In this document: piece by piece, positions 1-10,549 of the stretch
How positions within the stretch are numbered: the first letter of the stretch is position 1
How the letters are laid out: each line of letters opens with the position of its first letter
From: Metellina segmentata
Taxonomy: Eukaryota > Arthropoda > Arachnida > Araneae > Tetragnathidae
Assembly: GCA_947359465.1 (NCBI GenBank)
Contig: OX375874.1
Location: 91,515,672 to 91,579,671, forward strand
DNA: 64,000 nt
Direction of reading: 5' to 3'
The notes under the pieces: model-generated
The model's database searches: none
Told to the model about the DNA's origin: nothing
Seen by the model: the letters and a program-made list of their open reading frames with translations, nothing else
Program-made: the position numbers and the translations under genes

Positions 1-10
1 GTACCTTATT

Positions 11-275
11 AGGGACCTCGCAGCCCGGTAGTAAGAGCACTGGATAAACAACCGGAGGATTGCGAGTTCGAATCCTACCAAAGACCGTCGTGTACAAAGA
101 GCCTAGTGCATGAAAAATCTACCATGGCCTCACGTTGGTGTGGAAGTTTGGACAGTGGGTTGCCTCGTCATTTGACCGTTGTCCAAAATTACGTGTTGTT
201 TCCCTTTGGAATTGATTCCGGACTGTCGTCAATAGCCTGTTGTGTTGCTCCGGTACAACGTTAATTAAAATACCT
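11..275 (+). repeat. tRNA-derived SINE (head type Q, body X)
   Basis: The 5' part resembles a tRNA gene with a pol III B box (gttcgaatc at 66-74). It is followed by a ~200-bp body that recurs at 14927, 22969, 30684 (reverse) and 33953, and ends with a motif of the form acaacgttaatt. This is a non-autonomous retroposon, not a functional tRNA, because the anticodon arm and acceptor pairing are not preserved. The exact 5' edge is uncertain. Confidence 0.75.
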
Positions 276-3157
276 ATTTACAATGCCTTAATTAACTTAT
301 TTGAGATTTAATACTCAATGTTGCAAGAATTACTTCATCGCAAATCTCAATATTAAATACAAAAATTATACTCAGCCATACGAATTTTATCTTCAAACAA
401 ATGATAGCTAGTTAGAGTTGCTCCAGTGTGACCTAAATTCTTCTGCCATCCTCGCTTTAAACTGAAGTTAAATAATCAGGGACTAGTAAAGTTTATAAAA
501 GTACTATTTGGAGTAAAAAATCAAATGATTCTTTTTATCAGACAACCAAGAAAGTTGTATTCAAGAGATAATGGATAAACAATTCTTTATTCAGAAAATT
601 AGTTACCTTCGATTTCTATATATTTCCCAACGATCTAACAAGTTTTCCCTCTTGTACCAAAATAGCGACTTACCTACCCTTCGACATTTTGGAATTACCG
701 ATTTCGTAAACGGTTGTCTAGTGCAAAGAAAGGACATTTCTAAGGCGAGATATCTGGAGTCAAGGATAGATGTTCCGAGCCAGAATCCGGTAATCATTTG
801 ACTGGTCAATCTTGCTATGTGGTATAGCATTGTTCTGGGGGAACAGTTTTGTGTTAATCAAATGTTTTGGTATCGATGGAACTGAACCCTTTTGCAACTG
901 CCTAGTAGACTTCAGACATATGGAATTCCTCGTTTGGCAGAAGCTGAGTGAACAATCCCGCAAAGGTTCACCAAACACAAAAATTCACCTATTGTTGGTG
1001 GACACTGCTTTGCCGTAAAAAAATGGCTCAGAATCTTCCGAGTTGTACTTCTCATCGTAGGAATGTACACAGAAAACATGACATTTTCTAAGCGCTTACA
1101 TAATTTCTAATCAAATTATTTAGATGAAATTGATATATTTGGATTTGACATCAATAGTTATGGTCACCAGGATGCTAGATAGAAGTTTAGTTTGAATCCA
1201 GGTAAGACATAGATGTTTGGAGTGAATGTGTGGCCTCTCTAACATTAGGGCTCTTAATGCATGGTACACATGTGAAATGAGCCAGGGTAATTGCCAAGTG
1301 GTTCACAATTCAACCCTTATAGTGCCATGGTGAATAATATTCCATATTAGGCAGAGCATCATAAAAAAATTGTGATGACTTCATATGGAGGATGGTTACA
1401 TAAAAAAACAGATAATTTATGTCGCAATCCAAATAAAAAAATTTTAGTAGTAGTTTTTGGAAATAACAAATCTTATTTTAGTTTCAAAATGTTTCCACAG
1501 AACAATACATAAAATCTTTTATTCATCATTTCAGCAAATCATAATTCAATTCTACAGATTTTTACATAGAAGCTCAAAAGAACAGTACCTGTAAAACATA
1601 CAAGCTCAGTAGTTCTTTACTCATACCTTTTTCATACAGCCATAAATCATTTTGGAGCAAACAATATAAACATGTTTACACGAGTATTATAAATATTTTC
1701 AATTCAAAGAATAAATACACCAGTTTCTACGTTACACTAGAAATAAGTACTAATATGCGCTGGAAGAGACTTATTTTAAAATTTGCAAATATAGATTGTT
1801 GATTCCAATATATACATTTCATAAATCTTAAAATGGAAGAGTATAATACTGAATTTTGCTTTATGTTATAACACTGAAATATATTTTCCAAACTATATTA
1901 AAGGGCTAATATGTCCCCTAAACTTAACTTCCAGTTAATTTCTAATTCTCAACTTTATAACGAAAAGTTTTTCTGTCTTTTAAATAAATAAAGAAGACGT
2001 GTGTATAAACAAGACAAAAAAAGACTTGGTTTACATATGGGTGCATGCAAATAATACACTTCCAAGTTAACCTTGTGTATGGAAAAAAACACCAAAATGT
2101 TAGAGGTTCGTGCAAACAAACTGGTACCAATGAAACTAAAAGAGCCATGATTGAGTGATGGAACAAATTTGAAAAACATCTTGAATACTTAAATTCTCAT
2201 TTGAGATAACAATTGATTTGCTCATAAAAACAAATTTGCAAAAACTCCAAGTCAAAGTTATAAATTTCAGTGCAATTGTACCAAAAGAAAAATAGTGCTT
2301 ATAAAACACACATGCACTTTAAACTACAAAAGGATCCTTCCTCTTTGTTTTATTTTTGACTCCTTACTTGTAATATACTAATTCCTATTCAACTAAACAA
2401 TTCTGTAGTATTTTAATGAATATTAGGAATAATATATGATCTTATAGGTAAAGTTTACTTTATAACTATAATATTTACTATTTAAGATATCAAAATCAGC
2501 TTATTAGTTTATACATATTTTTACAGCAACTTTTTAATGCTAATAGTATAAACTAAGTTTTGAATTTTATTTTAGAAAATTTGCATAAACACGGCAGCCA
2601 CAGCCAGAGTACTAGTGAAAAAAAAGTCTCCTCTTAAACCCTATTTTAGAAGCAATTTTAGTTGCTGAGATACCAAATGTATATGCCAAAACATAAAATG
2701 TACTAAACAGTATGAAAAAAAAAAAAAAAGATTGAAGACATCAGAAAGAAATTTAAATTTTGAAATTGAAAGCAAAATATTTTCATGATAATCTAACAAC
2801 CACATATTAATGTTTTCTTTCATGATTGCCACGTTTTCGGGCCAGAACTTTGAAATTGGTGTCCCTTGGAAAATTTTCTCCCCAAGGAAAAATTCCTAAG
2901 AATATTTTTCCATATGCTATTATTTAAAAAGGATAAGGGGCGACTAAATTTTAGTTGAACTTCCATGAATCTTCCAAAAACATCGCCAACATTTTCATAA
3001 AATTCCCAAAATTTTGAAATTAGTAGCTTTGGAGATGATTTTGCTTAACGATACCCTTAGCTGCCAAGGATGAAAAATAGTAGCAAAAGTCACCATTAAG
3101 TTGCCTGTGGCTGCCATGCAAAAGTAATTTTTTTTCAGACTTATTAAAACTCGGATT
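276..3157. other. AT-rich DNA, no gene recognised
   Basis: No reading frame here shows a recognisable domain or splice-supported exon on either strand. The stretch is the 3' flank of SLC39A9. Around 2830-3130 it contains a degenerate dispersed repeat whose relative lies near 8510-8720. There is a short poly-A run near 2715. Confidence 0.5.
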
Positions 3158-3163
3158 TTTATT
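3158..3163 (-). terminator. SLC39A9: Possible polyadenylation signal of SLC39A9
   Basis: An AATAAA hexamer on the minus strand lies about 250 bases downstream of the SLC39A9 stop. A weaker ATTAAA variant lies closer, near 3330. No transcript data are available to choose between them. Confidence 0.25.
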
Positions 3164-3409
3164 AATATAAGAAAGAGATCAGAAATATTCTCTCTACATA
3201 CAAATTAGTCTGCACCAAATAGTTCCTTTTTCAAGGTAACTTTGTGAGGGAAAGCAAATAGGAGTGAAAAGAAGATGTACACCAATATAAATGCTCCTTT
3301 TGTTCCAATTATCACATGAGTAAATTCTTTAATATATCATTCCTCACACAAATGTCGAGTGACATTATTAGATAACATTATAATACAAATGATAAATGCA
3401 GTCTAGAAA

Positions 3410-3643
3410 TCAATGGTGATGGCCTAGTGTGAGTAAAAGGGGAAGAAGAGCTCCCACAACAAGGGCTAACAGTTCATCTTTCTTGAATCCTTTGGAATCG
3501 GGAGAGTTGTCGCCACTGTGTCTATGGGACTGCATGGCAATCTCTGGAAGTACATGAACAGTAGCTACATACAGGAAAGTGCCAGCACTGAATAGCATAG
3601 CTATTCCAGTGGCATTCAAAGAGGAGAGTCTCTCTTTGGTGGA
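3410..3643 (-). CDS. SLC39A9: SLC39A9 coding exon 7 (terminal)
   Basis: Encodes residues 231-307 with [19 protein letters not shown] and the final hydrophobic helix ending in GHHH and stop. The acceptor CTTTTTAG lies directly upstream. Confidence 0.94.
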   Translation of the reverse strand, partial: STKERLSSLNATGIAMLFSAGTFLYVATVHVLPEIAMQSHRHSGDNSPDSKGFKKDELLALVVGALLPLLLTLGHHH

Positions 3644-6600
3644 CTAAAAAGAAAAACATAAAATTTGTAATGAAAGCAAAACTAAGTATAACATCAGCAA
3701 TACAAAATCTTAAGTTTCCTCCGAGCTGCTTTTTTTGCAAAAACTCATAATACAGAAACTTACTTACTCATAACTTTACTTAACTTATAAACACTTCACT
3801 TACTCATAATACAGAAATGGCAGGAAAAAATTAACGGAAACTTGGTGTCCGAAGTTAAACTTTAATAGATCTTAAATTAAGCATCAGTATTTGGAACTGT
3901 CATTGTGAAGTTTAGGCACAATTTGATATGAAGATGATCTCAAATGCAAATTTTATGTAAGCAGACTGATAGATGTTATTCCTTATTGAATGGTATCATT
4001 GAAATTACTCTATTACGAAGGATGCACCAGTAAATAGGTGGTTCATCCTACCCTACACAGTGCAATCCTTCCATTTTTTCCCTACACAGCTGTATTTTTT
4101 AAGTTAATTGAAGAGCTTTATCATAATACAAAACAATTACTGTGTACTTACTCATGAAGCATTAAGTCATAACTACCTCTAAAATATTCAGAGCATAAAA
4201 CATATAACATTCGATAGCCTGAGCCAAAAATTTACAATGTTTTTCTTTATCTCTCATTGGAACAAAGGAAATTAAGCTAGATTAGTGTTTGTAATATAAA
4301 TTCATAGGAACTGATTTTTTTTTTATTTTAATTTGAAGAGTTACTCTATTAGGTTGACAAAATCAAAAACTTATGAATATACGATTCCCATAAAAATGTT
4401 AATGGTAAGAAAATATATTTGTAATAAAATTATGAAAATAAAAAATACCATGTTGAACTGTAACATAATTCGTTTCAGAGAATGAAATAGAAGAGTTACG
4501 AGTATAATTGTCATTCTTAAGACAGTAAGAAGTGATACAATTTTCATCCAGTGATTAAAAAATGATCTATTCAAAAATTCAGGATATCAATCCTTTGTAT
4601 AAGCCATAGAAAGAAAAAACAACTAACTCTTCCACATATAATTTAAAGTTATTAAGTATTACTGAATCATAAAGTAAAGTTTACATACTTGACTTATTCC
4701 AAAATAAGTTACTATAGCAAGAACAGGAGCTGCCAAAGCAAATATCAAAAGATGCTTTCTTATTTTCACACGGTCTAGTCCTTCATGCATGAGAAATGTA
4801 ACAAGACCAAAAGCAGCAGGTGCCTGGTAAGAGAAAGATATGGAAACTTACAAAACGTTTGAACATCCAATCAAACAAATTTTTATGTGTTTCTTTAAGG
4901 GATCAGACTTACAATGACATAGCATTTAATTACACTCAGCAGCACACAGTGGGGATTAACAAATAATTTTGAAACAAATCAATAGATTTTACATTCATTA
5001 TTTCAGTTTGGCATTTAAGAATTATGTATTGATTTAACTTTCAATTTGAAATTGATAGCACTTCTCTTAAATAGCCCAAAGGAGATTCTTAATTCTGTCC
5101 TCTTTTTTAATTTAAAGAATAAAAATTGAGCCTTTATTAATGACGAGAGAAAATATTTTTCTAAGGAAAACAGATTGTCTTTTGCATTTTGTGCAGTTCT
5201 TTTTACATACTTTTATAATCTTTTTCTCAGAAAAGACAATTTATTTCTGCTTAAGATTATTGCATAAATTTATGATTCCAAAATGCTTTGGATGAGTCAT
5301 TAAAACTATTCACATGTTAATCAAATTATATTAAAACAATTAACCTACTTGTTTATTTACAAAACTAAAAAAGTGCAGCACACAATTACAATGTATACAT
5401 TGCTGATTTAATCTTTTATGAGTTTTCAATAAAAAAGATGCAGTGAAATCTTTATCAAGACTTGTTACCAATACTTTGCTATCTTATCTCTAATAATTTC
5501 ATGCTATACAGAAAAGGGACAGGGAAATGTTTATAGTTTACATCACACAATTTTAGATAAATTTCTGTTTTAATGTTAGTAAAGTTGTGCTTTGAAAATG
5601 TTCTATTCATGGAATTGAAGTAAATACCTTGTGCAACATAATTGCCGTAAAAACTATTATTTCTATATCCGTATGTGAAGTAGTCACAGCAGCCCCCATG
5701 GCTATACCATCAGCTATAATACAAAAGTATTTATTGATTTGTAACAAGTAAATAAAAAGAAACATTTACTAATTAAATTGAAAAGTTATACTAATTATAA
5801 TTTTCAAATACAATATGGAAACTTACCAGCAGCATGGACTACAAGTCCTATTGTTGCAGTAATTTTCTGATTGTGTGGTTTAACAGAAGATTCCGGATCT
5901 AAATTGAAACATCAAATTTTTCAGACAGTAATTTATAGCAGGTACAATGATAAATACAGAGTAGTCGCTAAGTTTTCATGCAAATAATGTAAAGGCTAAA
6001 TATAGAATACCAATTGATAGAAATAACATTTTAGGATGACAAAATAGATACTTACTTTACTTACCTTGCAATTTTCTATAAAAATTTAATTGTGAATTAC
6101 TATAATAATTAAAGTTAACACAGTAAACAAATAAATAACAGGAACACTAACTCAAATTCAGAATCATGAGTCTCACCAGTTGATTAATTAACACCACAGA
6201 AGAAAAAGTTGTGCTAAAGAGAAGATATTGAGGTAGATGATGTCATTTAGATTTTAACTCAAACTTGCAGTTCATTTTATATTTAATTTTTTGTATATTC
6301 AGGGTAACTTTAGCTGATGATCATAAATGCTTGAAATTGATACAAAGCAAGGCAATTAGTCATTTTGTTTAAAGTTCTTGATTGGTTATTTTATATTCCC
6401 ACCTATATATCTAAAAAAAATAAAAAATAAACCCAGACAAAAAAAATTTTCTAACTCAAAGTTTAGAAGTTCCCAATTTGACATAACCAACTTATAATGA
6501 AACAATGCAAATCATATTCACATACAAAATAACAAAAGCAAGTTTCTGTAAAAAATAATATTGACAATGCACAGCTTTATTGTGTAGCATTATTGTAATA

Positions 6601-9600
6601 AAAAAAGTAATATGCATTTAAACCTTTACTTTAAATAATTTTATTGTACCTAACCGATATTTTGTTTTTCAGAGCAATAACTTAAAAACTTTGAAGGTCA
6701 TTCCTCAGGTATCCAAGAAACTACCACTATAATAAATAGTGTAAATTTGGATATTTGTTCATAGTTGAATGTTGCTTTTCTGGTGATGTTTTATTGTTTA
6801 GATAATCTGTACTGGAATTCGTATTTATTTGAGTTTTTTGGTAAAACAATAATATTTCCGAAAGACAATGAGAGAAATAAATAATCATTCAACTTTGTCT
6901 CACCAGGTCCCTGATGTCTGCTGTGTGCTGAACTTATTTGGTCGATGAGCAGCATAAAAATAAAACCCAAGACTAATGCAACTCCGATAACAGAATGAGG
7001 ATTGAACTCCCCTGCCTCATGCATATCTGCTGGAGATACCAAAGGTTCTTGGGTTGACATATCATGTTTGTGAAGATGCCTCAATGCCTCCATTTGCTCT
7101 GAAAAACAAATGAAAGAAAACATTAACAAATGCACATTTTCAAGTATAAGTACAAAATTAAAGAAATTAAAAAATAGGAGAGATGTATTTCTGTACAAAG
7201 TCCAAAATCCGGAATCCTCCGGACCTAGACCATTCCGGATTATTTGCATTCTTTGTCAAATAAACCTTAATCTAACCCCCACCCCCTTTACCGCGAATTT
7301 TGCATTTGCAATAATAAAATAGCAGATATATAAATAGGAATATTTTTTAAAAAAGAAAAAAAAAACCTTTTTAATACAGTGCAACAAATTTTTCTTGCAA
7401 ATCTTGCAATTTTTCTGTGTGGTATTTACTCCAAACATGTCCGCTTTTTTTTGCGTTGTTTCATCGATTAAGTTCAGGCTTGAATCCTTGTACTTTAAAA
7501 ATTGTTGGAAAGATGTAAAAAAGTGAGGGGGAAAATGCCGGTTAGCAAAACGTCCGAATTTGGGACTTAGTACTGTACTATGGATCAATGAGAATGGTAC
7601 TACAGTACAAAGCCCCAAATTCAGACATTTTGCTAACTGACATTTTTGCTTTGTTTTTCTCACTTTTTTACAACTTACCGACAATTTTTAAAGAACAAGG
7701 AGTTATACCTGAACCTAATTGATGAAACAACCCAAAATAACGGACATGTTCAGAGTAAATACCACACATAAAAATTAGAAGATTTGCAAGTAAATTTTGT
7801 AGCATTGAAATAAAAAAGTTTTATCCCTTTTTTTAAAAATTATTCCTATTTGTATATCTGCTATTTTATTTTCATATTCTGGAAAAGTTTGAAATGGCCG
7901 AGGATATCAGATTTTGGACTTTGTGTACTGTACTATATATATTGTCTCTTTTTCACTGAAAAAACTTAAGGCAATGTTAAAGAATAATTGGATGTGCTGT
8001 GGCGTATTAAATTAGGACAAATTCTATTACATACTCTCAACATAATCAAAAACTTTTTATATCACATAGAAAGATATATTGCATCATGTACAATACATAT
8101 GTTTGAGAAATAATGAACTGAAACTTACTGACTTGAGATGCATACAGGGTACTAACTCCCTCTGGTATTATAACAGAAAGTGCAGTTCCCACTAAGAGGC
8201 CTGCACCCATTACAGAAACTATTTGCAGTTTGTACTAAAAGTAAATAAATATGATTTATTTAAAAATGAAACAGAATATCAGGTATAAAATAATTTAATA
8301 GAAAATATAACATAGGTATCGTAAGTTGTAGGGGGTGCCCGAGCTTAAGCACTCGTGAAATAGTATAGCATTAACAGCATGAACTTTTATAAAATGAATT
8401 GGCAAAAAACAAACTGTTCTAATTAGTGCACATGTTAACAATCTTGCAAAAAAATTAAAAAATTTTTTTGATGATGATTTTTTTTTTCAATCTAGCAACT
8501 ACAGATTGTGTTTTTTCATGGATGCCACATTTTGGCACCAAAACTTCAAAAATTGGCATTTCAAAATTTTTTCACCCAAGAGAAAAAATATTTATTTAAA
8601 AAAAGGACTTTTGGTGAAATTTTAAAGTTGCCTTTAGCCTAAAGCTTAGTTCTAAAGAAATTTTAAAGTAAAAAATTAACAAAATGTTGCTTGTGACAGC
8701 CCAAGACTTGATAAGCATTAATGAAAAGGAGGATAATATGCATTCTATTTCAGCACAGAAGCATGTCGCAACCCTAGAAGAACAGAGATACAACTCAAAA
8801 TAAAACTATGCTTTTCAGTTTTAGAACACCTCTGATGAAAAGCAGCAAAACTCTTAGAATATTATTATTAGAAACCAAATTATTATTTAACCAAATGTTG
8901 GGCAGAAACAGCAATATATTCTTACAAAAGTAAATTGCAGCTTTATTTTCCCACTTGTTTTGAAAAACAGCTTGTTTTGAGTTGCAACATTGTTCTTCTA
9001 GGGGTGTGATAGTATATATTGTCACGATTCACTTTTGCTTTTAATATAAAGTTAAACTTATTTATACATTTTAGAACATTTAAGAAGTTCTGAATTTCCC
9101 AGGTTTTGTATAGCTGATATGATAAAACTTCAGTTGCCGAAACAAAAATTGAAAATGAATATTTTTACTAATTATATCAATTAGAGTAAAATTACTTGCC
9201 CATAACAAATGTTAATTAACCAACTGGCTGCTTCTTGCCCTATACCAAGTTAGAAAACATATTTATTACAAAACATAATTTGTTTTCCTAGTTCTGCTAA
9301 TTTTTCAGGTTTTTGATAAAAGAATTAACGTTTCCCTTAAATTTTTAAGAACCATGTAGCAAGTTTATTAGTTTTGAGATTATATCACATTATGCATTTA
9401 ATTGAGGTAATACTTCTTTCAAATTTGTATGAAAGTTTAGAAGTAGTGTTACAGATATGGCCTGTGCATATGATCAGATGTCCCAAGAGTTAAATCTACT
9501 AGAAGGGCAAATAGATTGTGCAGTGTGAAAAAACTGTTGAGCTGAAATTTCACAAGCTGTATTGTTTTGATATCAGGATTTGTTTGGTATTGTTATACAA

Positions 9601-9852
9601 ATATCTAAAGTATTAAAATGCAAATGTATTTCAGCCATTGTAAACGCACATAGCAATGAAAATTAAGATTTTCTACTTTGTTTCTTGAGGAAAACGAAAA
9701 CAATTGACGAAAATAATCAACACATTTTCAAGAATGAAGTAGTCAACGTTACTTACCTCTGACAGGCTTATTATAAGAGGAATCATTCCAGCCATATAGC
9801 ATCCAATTAGCATGCCAAATGACAAAACAAACAATACTAAAACTTCTCCCAT
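3410..9852 (-). CDS. SLC39A9: Zinc transporter ZIP9 (SLC39A9), 7 coding exons
   Basis: This is an intact host gene. Coding exons in transcript order are 9757-9852, 8129-8234, 6904-7098, 5827-5898, 5628-5713, 4689-4823 and 3410-3643. They sum to 924 nt (307 aa plus stop), every junction has GT/AG and the phases agree. Human ZIP9 is also 307 aa. Family signatures seen: an N-terminal membrane segment with [31 protein letters not shown] (TM4 zinc-site histidine and aspartate), IMLHKAPAAFG (TM5 site), [17 protein letters not shown] and a C-terminal LTLGHHH. A histidine-bearing loop follows TM2. ZIP9 moves zinc toward the cytosol from the trans-Golgi network or across the plasma membrane (family knowledge). 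The ATG at 9852 is chosen because the frame upstream has only a TTG codon and an acceptor-like tract near 9878, which suggests a 5' UTR intron. No lesions were found. Confidence 0.95.
4689..4823 (-). CDS. SLC39A9: SLC39A9 coding exon 6
   Basis: Encodes residues 186-230 ([15 protein letters not shown], then [20 protein letters not shown]). In phase 0 at both ends. Confidence 0.93.
5628..5713 (-). CDS. SLC39A9: SLC39A9 coding exon 5
   Basis: Encodes residues 157-185 (ADGIAMGAA through IMLHK), completing the TM4 site and starting the TM5 HKAPAAF motif. The donor is GTATTT, weaker than the others. Confidence 0.92.
5827..5898 (-). CDS. SLC39A9: SLC39A9 coding exon 4
   Basis: Encodes residues 133-157 ending in [12 protein letters not shown]. 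The histidine of the TM4 metal site lies at the end of this exon and its aspartate partner in the next. Confidence 0.92.
6904..7098 (-). CDS. SLC39A9: SLC39A9 coding exon 3
   Basis: Encodes residues 68-133: the histidine-containing loop (RHLHKHD), then the membrane segment [19 protein letters not shown]. The acceptor is TTTTTCAG and the donor GTGAGA. Confidence 0.92.
7191..7936. repeat. Foldback (inverted-repeat) element in SLC39A9 intron 2
   Basis: Two arms of roughly 350 bases are reverse complements with mismatches. Both outer ends read acaaagtccaaaatc, and both arms carry a matching aaatagcagatataaataggaa-like segment and a kataccacacag/acatgt block. The centre is near 7570-7610 around paired gtactgtacta/gtactacagtac. 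There is no coding capacity, so this is likely a MITE-type DNA element. It lies about 90 bases upstream of exon 3 in transcript order. Confidence 0.75.
8129..8234 (-). CDS. SLC39A9: SLC39A9 coding exon 2
   Basis: Encodes residues 33-68 with the conserved [11 protein letters not shown] and IIPEGV segments. The acceptor is TTTTAG and the donor GTAAGT, entering in phase 0 and leaving in phase 1. Confidence 0.93.
8767..9005. repeat. Short element with ~30-bp inverted ends in SLC39A9 intron 1
   Basis: The left end (ccctagaagaacagagatac near 8771) and the reverse complement of the right end (cccctagaagaacaatgttg near 9003) match with few differences, continuing into aactcaaaa. This looks like a small MITE. 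No target duplication was identified. Confidence 0.5.
9757..9852 (-). CDS. SLC39A9: SLC39A9 coding exon 1
   Basis: Encodes residues 1-32, the first transmembrane segment, ending in ISLSE. The donor is GTAAGT (RC of 9751-9756), phase 0. The frame is open 12 bases further upstream, but only with a TTG codon. Confidence 0.93.
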
Positions 9853-9878
9853 GATTGATCGCAAGAGAAAAGGAAACT

Positions 9879-10499
9879 ATAAAAGAGAAACTTAAAAATT
9901 GAGAGGTCAATTGTATTGCATGTTAATGAAGGATGTAGCACATATGTTAAGGTTCCTTCGAGATTAGTTTCACGACTGAAGACTGCTTTAAATTATGTGG
10001 CAGATACTACTTGTATCCATAAGGAAATATACCTACAGTCAGACGGACTTCGATTTGGTACAGATCACTGAACAGTAAGGTAAACGCGGCAGACGACAGA
10101 TTGTTTATTTTTTGTGCCCATTTCGCAAAGTGCGATTACGATTGGTTTTGTTTGCAATCCTTTTCTTTTAAATATCGTTCAAGTGAGATCATGTAGCTAT
10201 ATCAATAGAAATAAGTGACGACATGATAAAAATTTTAGCAGTAAAGGTTTTCATTCAATTTAATTATTATTATTTTTTGCAGAGTCAAAAAGTTTTAAAA
10301 CAGCATGCCTCAGCCTCAAAACATACAATATTTTGAACTCGAAACGAAACCTTGTGATTGTTTGTAACCGTCACCTTGTGTCTGTTTGTTGATGTGGTGA
10401 TGACAAATTCTAAAGAAAGTTGAAAAATAGTTTGCGACGATCTACAGTTTTAAGTGACAAATCTATTCAATTACGTTTGTTTCAGAAAAAATATTAATC
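9879..10499. promoter_or_regulatory. Divergent intergenic region, probable bidirectional promoter of SLC39A9 and PICK1
   Basis: The two start codons face away from each other across about 650 bases. The region therefore must hold the 5' UTRs and promoters of both genes, unless the transcripts start further away. No TATA box or other element can be assigned with confidence. A minus-strand acceptor near 9878 suggests that SLC39A9 has a noncoding first exon inside it. Confidence 0.4.
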
Positions 10500-10549
10500 A
10501 TGTTGGATCTTGAATGTGACGATGCTTGTTACATGGAAGAAGATAAAAT
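10500..10549 (+). CDS. PICK1: PICK1 coding exon 1 (canonical)
   Basis: Encodes MLDLECDDACYMEEDKM, leaving in phase 2 at AT|GTAATA. It is short and would be missed by length-based ORF calling. The EEDK followed by G across the junction resembles the vertebrate N-terminus (EEDKLG). Confidence 0.85.

Noticed and set aside
7256..7684. 142-residue minus-strand frame in SLC39A9 intron 2
   Set aside because: It lies wholly in the foldback element, has no recognised motif and begins at a non-exonic site.
9853..9864. SLC39A9 start four codons upstream of 9852
   Set aside because: That codon is TTG, not ATG, and the match to human ZIP9 length favours 9852.
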